From contig JBEDNN010000071.1 of the NCBI GenBank assembly GCA_041170585.1, positions 1-32,729 of the forward strand: a stretch of DNA of 32,729 nucleotides, given 5' to 3'. Shown piece after piece: positions 1 through 7,481 of the stretch (position 1 is the stretch's first letter; every line of letters starts with the position of its first letter). The notes beneath the pieces were generated by a model, which saw only the letters and a program-made list of their open reading frames with translations, was not told the origin of the DNA and did no database searches. The DNA comes from JBDLSY01 sp041170585 (lineage in GTDB: Bacteria > Pseudomonadota > Gammaproteobacteria > Burkholderiales > Burkholderiaceae_C). The position numbers and the translations under genes are program-made.

Positions 1-1
1 A

Positions 2-952
2 TGGCAACGGTGCAGTGTTGGACAAACCTTTGACAAGGTAAAAGGCTGTGTAGGTCAAGTTACAAAATTTACGTTTGAACAAGCACAACAACTAAGTAAA
101 AATGGTTGGCGTGTGCCGACTGTCCGTGAACTGCAAACTTTGCGAGTCTGTAGTTCAGAGTTCACAAAAGAAATGAGAGACCTGCAAGACGGTGGCGAAA
201 CAGTGCCATTTAAATGCAATGGTAACGCAAGCCAACCCACGATTAACACAGCGGCTTTTCCAAACACACTACTAAATAGAGCTTATTGGAGTTCTTCCCC
301 TGATGTGGGTGATTCAGATTATGCTTGGCTTGTCCTTTTCGATAATGGCTACGTCTACGACTTCTACCTCCGTTATTATAATGGTTATGTGCGTTTGGTG
401 CGTACCAGTCAGTCTTTGGGCGACGCAATCGCTTTGGAGTTTGTAACACCTTTAGAAAAAGATACGGTTGCTATAGCAGTAAAAAAAGCTGAAGAAGAAC
501 GTCGTATTGCACAAGCAAAAGCTGAAGAAGAGCGTCGTATTGCACAAGCAAAAGCTGAAGAAGAACGTCGTATTGCACAAGCAGCTCGTGCATCTGCGAT
601 TAAAAAAATGGTTTCTGAAGGTGCAGCACCGTTGTACTTGAAAGCAGGTAAAGCACAACGCAATGGGAGTATTACGGTTAATGACGTTGATTTTAATGCT
701 GAATTTTTATATGAATTAATTATTGATAAATTTCCAAACAGCGAGTATGCCATCAAAGCGACTGACCAGTTGAATGCACAACAACGCACAGAAAAACAAG
801 CTGATGCAGTGCGTAATGCAAATAATGCAGCGTCAAGCCGTGCAGCGTGTTTTTCACAGGTTAGACAATGCGAAGCAAGGTGTGACGATATTATGCCTAA
901 TGCAGGCACTAGGGCCTTGTGTAGAAGAGATTGTCAACAATCTTGTAGTTAA
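2..952 (+). CDS. DUF1566 (Lcl C-terminal-like) protein with coiled-coil repeat and Cys-rich tail, 5' partial
   Basis: The reading frame is open from base 2, so the N-terminus lies outside the window; GTG at 113 is internal and not the start. The visible N-terminal part shows the DUF1566 pattern: WQRCSVGQTF near the start, then GWRVPTVREL, an FPNT segment, YWSSSP, and closing VRLVR. In other proteins this domain is found in secreted or surface-associated products of unknown function. It is followed by three 11-residue copies of AEEERRIAQAK (a charged helix, probably coiled coil), a short helical stretch resembling a TPR unit (YELIIDKFPNSEYAIKA), and a C-terminal segment with six cysteines, suggesting disulfides in an exported protein. 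The stop TAA at 950-952 is followed by a strong terminator. The DUF1566 call is by motif; the role is unknown. Confidence 0.8.
   Translation, partial: WQRCSVGQTFDKVKGCVGQVTKFTFEQAQQLSKNGWRVPTVRELQTLRVCSSEFTKEMRDLQDGGETVPFKCNGNASQPTINTAAFPNTLLNRAYWSSSPDVGDSDYAWLVLFDNGYVYDFYLRYYNGYVRLVRTSQSLGDAIALEFVTPLEKDTVAIAVKKAEEERRIAQAKAEEERRIAQAKAEEERRIAQAARASAIKKMVSEGAAPLYLKAGKAQRNGSITVNDVDFNAEFLYELIIDKFPNSEYAIKATDQLNAQQRTEKQADAVRNANNAASSRAACFSQVRQCEARCDDIMPNAGTRALCRRDCQQSCS
488..586 (+). repeat. Three tandem 33-bp in-frame repeats
   Basis: Three near-identical 33-bp units start at 488, 521 and 554. Each encodes AEEERRIAQAK, except that the last residue of the third copy is Ala. The units differ at very few bases, so the expansion is recent or kept homogeneous. 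It lengthens a charged helix inside the DUF1566 protein. Confidence 0.9.
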
Positions 953-966
953 ACCTTGATAATCTA

Positions 967-991
967 AAAAACCGCCCGTGTGGCGGTTTTT
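967..991 (+). terminator. Rho-independent terminator after the DUF1566 gene
   Basis: Perfect 10-bp stem AAAAACCGCC (967-976) / GGCGGTTTTT (982-991) with a 5-nt loop, ending in a T run. It lies 15 bp after the stop codon of the DUF1566 gene. Confidence 0.9.
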
Positions 992-993
992 GT

Positions 994-1065
994 TTGTAGG
1001 GGCGAATCTGTGTGTTTGCCTTGTTTTTTGTGGGTTGGGTAAACACATAGGGTTTACCCTTACAA
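994..1065. repeat. Short palindromic MITE-like element
   Basis: The segment has imperfect terminal inverted repeats: TTGTAGGGGCGAA at 994-1006 and TTTACCCTTACAA at 1053-1065, matching at 11 of 13 positions after reverse complementing. Inside are a GGCGAA/TTTGCC pair with one wobble (1001-1019) and a perfect hairpin GGGTAAAC (1037-1044) / GTTTACCC (1052-1059). There is no coding capacity. It resembles dispersed palindromic repeats with a GTAGGGGCGA-type edge seen in other bacterial genomes; whether it is repeated in this genome cannot be seen from one copy. Confidence 0.55.
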
Positions 1066-1094
1066 TTTAATTTAAAATAAATTAAGAAAAATTT

Positions 1095-1175
1095 ATGAGC
1101 AATAAACAGCAACACGAGGCGGCGGCGATGGTTTGGATTGATGATTCTATAAAAAATATTGAGGATAGACCATGA
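1095..1175 (+). CDS. Putative 26-residue peptide overlapping the next gene
   Basis: ATG at 1095 opens a 26-codon frame (starting MSNKQQHEAAAMVWIDD, ending IEDRP). Its TGA overlaps the ATG of the following 222-codon gene in an ATGA arrangement (1172-1175), the usual signature of translational coupling. The peptide is acidic in its second half and matches nothing I recognise. No strong ribosome binding site precedes it (AAGAAAAATTT). It may be a leader or small antitoxin-like protein, or a remnant of a longer gene whose front was replaced by the palindromic element just upstream. The overlap is the only support. Confidence 0.4.
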   Translation: MSNKQQHEAAAMVWIDDSIKNIEDRP

Positions 1176-1840
1176 CTGATACAAAGAAACCAAGACGCAA
1201 CAAACCCCGCAAATACAGTGAGGGTGAGATAGCAATTGCATTTAATTTATTAAAATTAGATGAATTAAGTTCCACTTTACACAATTGGTTAAATACACAC
1301 ACGACCTTAGATATATTTGAGGAGTATCTATTTAAAAAAATTCTGAAAGATGCAAAAATTAATATAGTCAGCTGGAATGAAGAAGAATTAAAGATGTACT
1401 TTATATCTTACATCATAGATTTATCTAATTTGCGATCTTCAAAAAATATACGTTCATTTTTTGAGCGAACGATAGATGCAGAGGTTGAAGGAATTTATTT
1501 AAAAACTAAAACTGATTTTATGATAGCTAAGGGTTTGCTTGATGTGATACAAAACCCTTATTTTCATTTTCAAGAATATAAAAAAGACAAAGACCCAAAC
1601 GGTGACCCGCTGGGGCAATTGTTAGAAGCCTTTTTAATTGCACAAGCAATAAATAAAAATGATAAACCTATGTATGGGGCTTACATTATAGGAAGGCTAT
1701 GGTATTTTGTAACGATGGAAGGCAAAGAGTATTGCGTAAGTAAAGCCTTTGATAGCACTGAAGAAGTAAGCTTAATGCAAATTATTGCCGTATTAAGGCA
1801 TTTTAAAATTATTTTAGAAACTAAATTAATGGTGGATTGA
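1172..1840 (+). CDS. Hypothetical protein, 222 aa
   Basis: I do not recognise this family. The protein starts with a basic stretch (MTDTKKPRRNKPRK), then is mainly predicted helix with many aromatic residues, and ends in a hydrophobic helical segment (SLMQIIAVLRHFKIILE). No signal peptide or clear membrane span is visible and no catalytic motif stands out. A GAGGATAG sequence lies just before the ATG as a plausible ribosome binding site, and the start overlaps the stop of a 26-codon ORF. Base composition is low in GC like its neighbour rloA, and it sits in the accessory segment between a palindromic repeat and the RloA/RloB-like pair. A 150-bp AT-rich spacer separates it from rloA, so co-transcription is uncertain. 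Confidence 0.65.
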   Translation: MTDTKKPRRNKPRKYSEGEIAIAFNLLKLDELSSTLHNWLNTHTTLDIFEEYLFKKILKDAKINIVSWNEEELKMYFISYIIDLSNLRSSKNIRSFFERTIDAEVEGIYLKTKTDFMIAKGLLDVIQNPYFHFQEYKKDKDPNGDPLGQLLEAFLIAQAINKNDKPMYGAYIIGRLWYFVTMEGKEYCVSKAFDSTEEVSLMQIIAVLRHFKIILETKLMVD

Positions 1841-1990
1841 GTGTATTTTAGTTATATTCTGAAATATTTTAAAAAATATCAATTAAATACAGTCAATTTG
1901 TAACTAACTAAGATATTTTGATGTAATTAATTTAAAGTATATAATATTTAGTATAGTTTTTGTAATACATTTACATAATAAGAAACAAAA

Positions 1991-3220
1991 ATGATAATAA
2001 ACTTTAGTGTTCAAAATTTTGGCTCAATAAAAGATAAGCAAACACTGTCCTTTGAAGCAGACAAATCCACCCATTTAGAAAATCACTATATTATTAATGC
2101 GACAGGCGGGTTAAGGCTATTAAAATTAGCGTTAATTTATGGTGCTAATGCTTCGGGTAAGACAACAGTTTTAAAAGCAATTGAATTTTTAAGAGACCTT
2201 GTTTTAGAACCTGCTGATAAAAAAACAGATAGTCTTGATTTTAGTCCATTTCTATTTGATGCTGAAACGCCAAAACAAAACACCATTATTTCTATTGACT
2301 TCATTCAAAATGAGGTTAGATACTTCTATGAAGTAGAGTTAAATAAAAATGCTATTTTAAGAGAAGAGCTTAATTTTTATCACCCTAATAAAGCCAATGT
2401 ATTTAAGCGGACTACTAATATAGATAAACAATTTACTGAAATTACATTCGGAAGCAAAATAAAAAAAGATAAAATCATTGAAAAAATTTTAGAAGCTAAT
2501 ACGCTTTGGAACAATACGGTTTTGGGTGGATTTTTAAAAACCAATATTGATATTAAAGAACTTAAGGAAGTAACAGATTGGTTTGAAGAATGCCTTGCTC
2601 CAATAGTTCTGACTAATACAGCTGTTGATGATTATATTACTAATCAAATTGAATCTTCAAATATAAATAAAAAAAATGTTGTTCCTATTCTTAAAAAAGC
2701 GGACTTCAATATTTCGGATATTGTAATAAATAAAGAAGAAAAACGAAAAATAACATCACTTAATATTGAATTTGAGCATACAGTTAATCAAGTGGCATAC
2801 TCATTACCTATAGAAATGGAGTCACAAGGCACTAAAAGATTTTATGGTTTCGCAGGGCTTTTTAGTTTATTAATTAAACACTTCGTGGTTATTCCTATAG
2901 ATGAATTAGAAGCATCATTGCATCCAGATTTATATATTCATTTTTTGTTATCTTTTTTAATCAATTCTAAAAAATCTCAATTAATTGCGACAACTCATAA
3001 CCGAGAAATATTAAGCAATAAAGATATTTTCAGAAATGATGCCATTTGGTTTACAGACAAATCCGAAAATTCTGCGACTGAATTATATTCTTTGTCTGAG
3101 TTTGATACTTCGGTTGTAAGAGATACCAGTAACATTTTTAACGCATATAAAACAGGTAAATTAGGTGGCACACCTAATTTAGGTGATTACTATATAAATA
3201 TTGATGATGAGAAAAACTAA
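1991..3220 (+). CDS. RloA-like AAA/ABC-type ATPase
   Basis: Cytosolic 409-residue ATPase of the AAA_15/AAA_21 (OLD/RloA-like) group. Seen motifs: N-terminal NFGSIKDKQTLSFEA, the usual entry strand; Walker A GANASGKTT at residues 51-59; a degenerate ABC signature ESQGTKRF around 277-284; Walker B with D304-E305 in PIDELEASLHP; and H336 in ATTHN as switch histidine. Such ATPases pair with a small nuclease-like partner in phage-defence or restriction-linked loci (RloAB; PARIS is a related two-gene design). The partner gene overlaps its 3' end. The 3' half is helical and lacks a Toprim domain, so this is not a stand-alone OLD nuclease. Defence function is inferred from family and context; the ATPase call is firm. 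Confidence 0.85.
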   Translation: MIINFSVQNFGSIKDKQTLSFEADKSTHLENHYIINATGGLRLLKLALIYGANASGKTTVLKAIEFLRDLVLEPADKKTDSLDFSPFLFDAETPKQNTIISIDFIQNEVRYFYEVELNKNAILREELNFYHPNKANVFKRTTNIDKQFTEITFGSKIKKDKIIEKILEANTLWNNTVLGGFLKTNIDIKELKEVTDWFEECLAPIVLTNTAVDDYITNQIESSNINKKNVVPILKKADFNISDIVINKEEKRKITSLNIEFEHTVNQVAYSLPIEMESQGTKRFYGFAGLFSLLIKHFVVIPIDELEASLHPDLYIHFLLSFLINSKKSQLIATTHNREILSNKDIFRNDAIWFTDKSENSATELYSLSEFDTSVVRDTSNIFNAYKTGKLGGTPNLGDYYINIDDEKN

Positions 3221-3860
3221 AGCACCCAAAGAAATCAAACCAACTTTTGCAGTTGTCGTTGATGGCGAGTGTGAGGTTTGGTATTTACAAATGTTAATCA
3301 GAAATGAGAAGGATCATTTAAATATTCGTGTTAAACCTGAATTGCCATCCAAAAAAGCTTTACATGACCAATTCAAATTAGTTAAAGAATTAGCTGAGGA
3401 TTACACTAAAACTTTTTGGATCATTGACTTAGATGTAATTTTAAAAGAAACAAGAGAAGCTAAAAAAGACTCAAAGACAAAAATTCAAGAGCTAAGTGAG
3501 TACATCAATTGCATTCATAAAGAATATAAAGAGGCAGTTACTATTATTGTAAATAATCCTTGCCTTGAATTTTGGCTATTGCTTCATTTTGAATCAACTT
3601 CAAAATACTTTGACACTTGCAAAGGTGCAGAAGAGCAATTAAAAAAGCACTTGAAAGACTACGAGAAGACACAAAAGTATTACACTAAGCAAGACAATGA
3701 CATTTACCTAAGACTAAAACCAAATTTAGCAGACGCTTTAAAAAATGCGAAAGCTTTAAAATTATTCGATACCAAAAATCCGAATAAAGCAATGTCTGAA
3801 ATGCAATTGTTTTTTGAAGCGAGCGAATTTGGACAGCTATTCAAAAGTGAAGCTCAGTGA
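3204..3860 (+). CDS. RloB-like protein (Toprim-related)
   Basis: A 218-residue protein of the RloB family, overlapping the end of the RloA-like ATPase gene by 17 bp. Three possible starts lie in frame: TTG 3201, ATG 3204 and ATG 3207; I chose the first ATG. Seen motifs fit the Toprim-like pattern of RloB: VVDGECEVWYL with acidic residues at 20-24, an acidic pair D75/D77 in IIDLDVI, and NNPCLEFWLLLHF at 117-129. In the family these residues are thought to form a metal-binding nuclease-like centre. The C-terminal half is Lys-rich and helical. It is convergent with hemL. I infer it acts with the ATPase as effector of a defence module; this is not shown by the sequence alone. Confidence 0.82.
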   Translation: MMRKTKAPKEIKPTFAVVVDGECEVWYLQMLIRNEKDHLNIRVKPELPSKKALHDQFKLVKELAEDYTKTFWIIDLDVILKETREAKKDSKTKIQELSEYINCIHKEYKEAVTIIVNNPCLEFWLLLHFESTSKYFDTCKGAEEQLKKHLKDYEKTQKYYTKQDNDIYLRLKPNLADALKNAKALKLFDTKNPNKAMSEMQLFFEASEFGQLFKSEAQ

Positions 3861-3947
3861 TTAGGTCAAGATAGTAACCTAAAACACCCACCCAAACCAT
3901 TCCATGCAACCATAAGTCACATGGGACACCGCTTAAACAACTAAAAA

Positions 3948-5267
3948 TTATAGCCGTTTAAACGCATTACGTGCTGCGGCAACCGTGTCTTCAATGTCTT
4001 GTTCGGTGTGTGCCGCACTGACAAAGCCAGCTTCATACATTGCAGGTGCAAAATAAATGCCCTGATTCAACATGTCATGAAAAAAGCGATTAAACGTGTC
4101 TGTACCGTTTGCCATAACTGTGTGATAATTTTGAGGCAAACCTGCTTGAAGGTGATTAACAAAGAAAAAGCCAAACATTCCCCCTTCAGAATCACCCAAT
4201 AAAGGCACACCCGACTCAGCGGCTGCCGCACATAAGCCCGTAACCAAATCACGCGTACGACTGGCTAATTGCTCATAAAAATTAGGCTGTTGTAATAGTT
4301 TTAAAGTCGCTAAACCACACGCCGTTGCAATAGGATTGCCTGACAATGTACCCGCTTGATACACCCCGCCTAAAGGGGCTAAATGGCTCATAATAGCTTT
4401 AGATGCCCCAAAAGCCGCCAAAGGCATACCGCCACCAATGACTTTGCCTAAAACGGTTATATCAGGCTTAACCCCATGTAAACCTTGCACGCTGCCTAAA
4501 CCCACACGTAAACCCGTCATCACTTCATCATAAATTAACAATGCACCATACTCGGTACATAAACGCCGCATCGCCGCTACAAACGACGGCGAAGCCCGCA
4601 CAAAATTCATATTGCCTGCAATCGGTTCAACCATCACACACGCCACTTCGTGACCGTATTGTGTAAACGCCGTCTCTAATTGCTCAATGTGGTTATATTC
4701 CAAGACTGTTGTATACTGCACTACTTCAGGTGGCACACCCGCACTGGTTGGGTGTCCAAAAGTGGCTAAACCACTGCCTGCTTTAACCAATAAAGCATCA
4801 GCGTGGCCGTGATAACACCCTTCAAATTTAATAATACGCTTACGCCCTGTAAAGCCACGTGCTAGACGAATCGCACTCATACCCGCTTCTGTGCCGCTGG
4901 AAACTAAACGCACTTGCTCCATACTCGGAAAGAGTTTTAAAATCTCTTCTGCCAATTGAATTTCACGTTCAGTCGGCGCACCAAAACTAAAGCCTTCTAA
5001 TAAAGCCGCTTGCACTGCTGATAACACAGTTGGGTGTCCATGCCCTACAATCATCGGCCCCCATGAACCAATATAGTCAATGTAACGTTGCCCAGCAGCG
5101 TCCCACATATACGCACCTTGTGCTTTAGCAATAAATTTGGGTGTACCGCCAACCGCTTTAAATGCACGTACAGGCGAATTAACACCACCAGGAATTACGT
5201 GTTGAGCGCGGATAAACAACTGCTCATTGATACAGGTATTGTGTGTAGATTGATTTGAATTTGGCAT
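3948..5267 (-). CDS. hemL: Glutamate-1-semialdehyde 2,1-aminomutase
   Basis: Converts glutamate-1-semialdehyde to 5-aminolevulinate in the C5 route to haem, in the cytosol with PLP as cofactor. The protein is 439 residues, full length for the family. Visible motifs are the N-terminal IPGGVNSPVRAFKAVGG, SSGTEAGMSAIRLARGFTGR, FEGCYHGHAD, the cofactor aspartate D247 in YDEVMTG, and the Schiff-base lysine K275 in LGKVIGGG. One small deviation is TGLRVGLGS where relatives usually have TGFRVALGG. There is no good Shine-Dalgarno before the ATG (AAAAAG only). It is transcribed divergently from the rubredoxin-pil cluster, sharing a 242-bp AT-rich promoter region. Haem supply fits the two cytochromes elsewhere in the window. 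Confidence 0.97.
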   Translation of the reverse strand: MPNSNQSTHNTCINEQLFIRAQHVIPGGVNSPVRAFKAVGGTPKFIAKAQGAYMWDAAGQRYIDYIGSWGPMIVGHGHPTVLSAVQAALLEGFSFGAPTEREIQLAEEILKLFPSMEQVRLVSSGTEAGMSAIRLARGFTGRKRIIKFEGCYHGHADALLVKAGSGLATFGHPTSAGVPPEVVQYTTVLEYNHIEQLETAFTQYGHEVACVMVEPIAGNMNFVRASPSFVAAMRRLCTEYGALLIYDEVMTGLRVGLGSVQGLHGVKPDITVLGKVIGGGMPLAAFGASKAIMSHLAPLGGVYQAGTLSGNPIATACGLATLKLLQQPNFYEQLASRTRDLVTGLCAAAAESGVPLLGDSEGGMFGFFFVNHLQAGLPQNYHTVMANGTDTFNRFFHDMLNQGIYFAPAMYEAGFVSAAHTEQDIEDTVAAARNAFKRL

Positions 5268-5509
5268 CTTTTTATAATAAAAATGATTTTGTCAGAATAA
5301 ACGTTTGGATAAAATAATTGACTATACAAACGGTAAACAAGTAATTTAAATAGTGATTGTTTATCATACTAACAATTCGCATAAAAATTGTTTATTAAAT
5401 TGTTTATTTTTAATTGCGATTTATTTTTTTCACTATTTGTTTCATAAAATGAAGCAAGTTGCGGTTAAACTGATATTTTAGTTTGTGAACAGTTTAAAAC
5501 GTGTATTTT
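5268..5509. promoter_or_regulatory. AT-rich divergent promoter region hemL / rubredoxin-pil
   Basis: This 242-bp spacer separates the divergent starts of hemL and the rubredoxin gene and must carry both promoters. It is very AT-rich, with runs of T and A and TTGTTTA-type words repeated several times (for example near 5357, 5388 and 5400). I cannot single out -35/-10 boxes with confidence. Confidence 0.4.
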
Positions 5510-5674
5510 ATGAAAATTTTTATGTGTTTAATTTGTGGTTGGATGTACGATGAATCAGTTGGCTTACCTGAGGATAATATTGCTGCGGGTACGCTATGGG
5601 CCGATGTACCGCCTAATTGGACTTGTCCAGAATGTGATGCGCGTAAAGAAGATTTTGAAATGGTTGAAATTTAA
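5510..5674 (+). CDS. Rubredoxin
   Basis: A 54-residue protein, typical rubredoxin length, with the two Fe-binding CxxC loops: C6-L-I-C9-G and C39-P-E-C42-D. The conserved core pieces YDE, GLPEDNIAAGT and PPNWTCPEC are all present. It binds one Fe(Cys)4 centre and acts as a small cytosolic electron carrier. ATG at 5510 is the only sensible start and gives exactly the family N-terminus (MKIFMCLICGW). It lies 30 bp before pilG, so it is probably the first gene of the pil-chp transcript. A rubredoxin gene directly before pilG occurs in some other proteobacteria as I recall, but no functional link to twitching is known to me. Confidence 0.95.
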   Translation: MKIFMCLICGWMYDESVGLPEDNIAAGTLWADVPPNWTCPECDARKEDFEMVEI

Positions 5675-5704
5675 CAACGTGTGCATAAAATAGGTATTTT
5701 AAGT

Positions 5705-6106
5705 ATGACTACATTGCAAAATTTAAAAATAATGATTATTGATGATTCCAGCACAATTAGACGCAGTGCAGAAATGTTTTTATCACAAGCAGGCCATACC
5801 GTTTTGTTGGCTGAGGACGGCTTTGCCGCACTGGCATTAATTAATGATCATCACCCTGATATCGTTTTTTGCGATGTGCTTATGCCACGTTTAGATGGTT
5901 ATCAAACCTGTGCATTAATTAAACGTAGTCCTAAATTTAAGCACACACCTGTTATTATGCTATCGTCTAAAGATGGTTTGTTTGATAGAGCCCGTGGTGT
6001 TTTAGTGGGTTCAGATCATTATTTAACCAAACCTTTTAGTAAAGATGATTTATTGACTACGGTACAACATTTTTCTCAATTACTAGCGAACTCAAGTAAT
6101 CGTTAG
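5705..6106 (+). CDS. pilG: Twitching motility response regulator PilG
   Basis: Single-domain CheY-like receiver of 133 residues that takes phosphate from ChpA and promotes type IV pilus extension. It closely follows Pseudomonas PilG: MIIDDSSTIRRSAE with the acidic pair, phospho-acceptor Asp in FCDVLMPRLDGYQTCALIKR, the nearly invariant PVIMLSSKDGLFDRARG, and the Lys in YLTKPFSK. I chose ATG 5705, with AGG 10 bp upstream; GTG at 5681 would add eight residues that PilG proteins lack. A 273-bp AT-rich spacer with 13-bp tandem repeats separates it from pilH, which is long for genes in one cluster. Confidence 0.95.
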   Translation: MTTLQNLKIMIIDDSSTIRRSAEMFLSQAGHTVLLAEDGFAALALINDHHPDIVFCDVLMPRLDGYQTCALIKRSPKFKHTPVIMLSSKDGLFDRARGVLVGSDHYLTKPFSKDDLLTTVQHFSQLLANSSNR

Positions 6107-6154
6107 TTTATCATTTGTATATTAAAAAATATTTATTTATTCTTATATTTTAAT

Positions 6155-6193
6155 ATTAAATAACTATATTAAATAACTATATTAAATAACTAT
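6155..6193. repeat. 13-bp tandem repeat, three perfect copies
   Basis: ATTAAATAACTAT occurs three times head to tail, followed by a degenerate fourth copy. It lies in the pilG-pilH spacer (6107-6379), which otherwise contains only AT-rich DNA and a short CAGTATA-type repeat near 6331-6358. The reverse complement of the unit is close to the 13-bp unit of the array at 20834-20936. Confidence 0.85.
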
Positions 6194-6379
6194 ACTAAGT
6201 AATATATAATTTATATATAATTTATATAAAACTTTTATTAATTTTATAATTAATGTATTTAACATATTAATCATAATAACTATATTAACTACTGTTTTTA
6301 ATATATTTATATTTATGTTTATGTTTATATAGTATAAAACAGTATAGAACAGTATAGAATTAGCCTCATAGGTGTTGCT

Positions 6380-6751
6380 ATGTCTACTATAAAGACTATT
6401 TTAGTTGTTGATGACTCTGCAGTTGAGCGTCTATATTTATCTGAACTCTTGCACAGTCAAGGTTATACAGTATTAGAAGCCAGTAATGGTGATGATGCTT
6501 ATGAAATAGCGAAAAAATATCTTCCAGATTTGGTTTTAATGGATGTTGTAATGCCAGGAACAAATGGCTTTCAAGCTACTCGCCAATTTTCCAGAGATGC
6601 TGACTTAACCAACATTCCAATTATCATGTCCACTAGCAAGGAAAATGAAACAGACAAAGTATGGGCAGCACGACAAGGTGCTAAAGGGTATTTAATTAAG
6701 CCTATTCAAAAACGGCAGCTATTTGATTTAATTATAGAACTATTAAAATAA
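6380..6751 (+). CDS. pilH: Twitching motility response regulator PilH
   Basis: Single-domain receiver of 123 residues, the second CheY-like output of the Pil-Chp pathway; in Pseudomonas it acts as a phosphate sink and is linked to retraction. Motifs: ILVVDDSAVERLYL, phospho-acceptor Asp in LVLMDVVMPGTNGFQATRQFSRDA, Ser/Thr switch in MSTSKENETDKVWAARQGA, and Lys in YLIKPI. The NGFQATRQ and ETDKVW.RQGA blocks are specific to PilH rather than generic CheY. ATG 6380 is preceded by AGGTGTTGCT, giving a reasonable ribosome binding site. It sits between pilG and the CheW-like pilI as expected. Confidence 0.94.
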   Translation: MSTIKTILVVDDSAVERLYLSELLHSQGYTVLEASNGDDAYEIAKKYLPDLVLMDVVMPGTNGFQATRQFSRDADLTNIPIIMSTSKENETDKVWAARQGAKGYLIKPIQKRQLFDLIIELLK

Positions 6752-6857
6752 TATTTAAAATAATTTTTTAAATAATATCTAATATATTATAGAGACAAGT
6801 ATAAAAATATATAAATATATAAATTATATATATATTTTGATTGCAATAAATTATCTT

Positions 6858-7481
6858 ATGTTTAATACTACCCTTACCCCTTCAGTTAGCATTTTTAGTA
6901 CTGTTGATGAATATAATGGTTCACATATTCATTTGCCTGAACGGACTATACAGTCGGCGTCTGAAATACAGTTAAATCAATCTTTACTATTTTTACACAT
7001 GGGTGGTTATGATTTATTTGTTTCATTATCAGAGATTAATGCGTTATTATCTCCCACACCTATGACTACTTTGCCTTTGGCCAAGCCTTGGATTATTGGA
7101 TTAACTGTAGCACGTTCTGAAGTCATTACTGTATTTGATATAGCGTATTGTCTTGACCGTTTATTAACACATCGCATATTATCACAATGGGAATTAATTA
7201 CAGTTCCCAAGAATAAAGCAAGTCATATTATCAATAAACAAGATATAAAATATGTTCTACTTGCCAACACGGTTGCTTCGCAGTTAGCTTTTTTTACCGA
7301 GAAAGTGTCTAGTACAGTTATTCCTAACATTATTGGTTATAAACAACTGAAACAAAGTACTATATTACCAGAGTCTAATTTTATCAAATATATTTGGCAA
7401 AATTCTGAACATAACTATGCTATTGAGATATCATTAAACAATTTATTACAATCACAGGCTTTTAATCAACTCACTTATTAA
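6858..7481 (+). CDS. pilI: CheW-like adaptor PilI
   Basis: CheW-like coupling protein of 207 residues that should link the receptor PilJ to the kinase ChpA. Sequence similarity to CheW is modest: the recognisable pieces are the beta-strand region LFLHMGGYDLFVSLSEINALL followed by a short proline-containing loop and PWIIGLTVARSEVITVFDIAYCL, the usual CheW core order. The name rests on both this and its place between pilH and pilJ. I chose ATG 6858; an upstream in-frame TTG (6837) adds seven residues without support. Upstream and downstream spacers are long and extremely AT-rich, and no clear Shine-Dalgarno is visible. Confidence 0.82.
   Translation: MFNTTLTPSVSIFSTVDEYNGSHIHLPERTIQSASEIQLNQSLLFLHMGGYDLFVSLSEINALLSPTPMTTLPLAKPWIIGLTVARSEVITVFDIAYCLDRLLTHRILSQWELITVPKNKASHIINKQDIKYVLLANTVASQLAFFTEKVSSTVIPNIIGYKQLKQSTILPESNFIKYIWQNSEHNYAIEISLNNLLQSQAFNQLTY

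Noticed and set aside
409..909. 166-codon minus-strand open frame opposite the DUF1566 gene
   Set aside because: It mirrors the AEEERRIAQAK repeats (giving Cys-rich FACAIRRSSSA repeats), has no ribosome site, and the plus strand carries recognisable domains.
5681..5704. GTG start for pilG
   Set aside because: Adds eight residues absent from PilG proteins and leaves only 6 bp to the rubredoxin stop; ATG 5705 has AGG at good distance.
6837..6857. Upstream TTG start for pilI
   Set aside because: Adds seven residues with no ribosome site; ATG 6858 is in the same frame.
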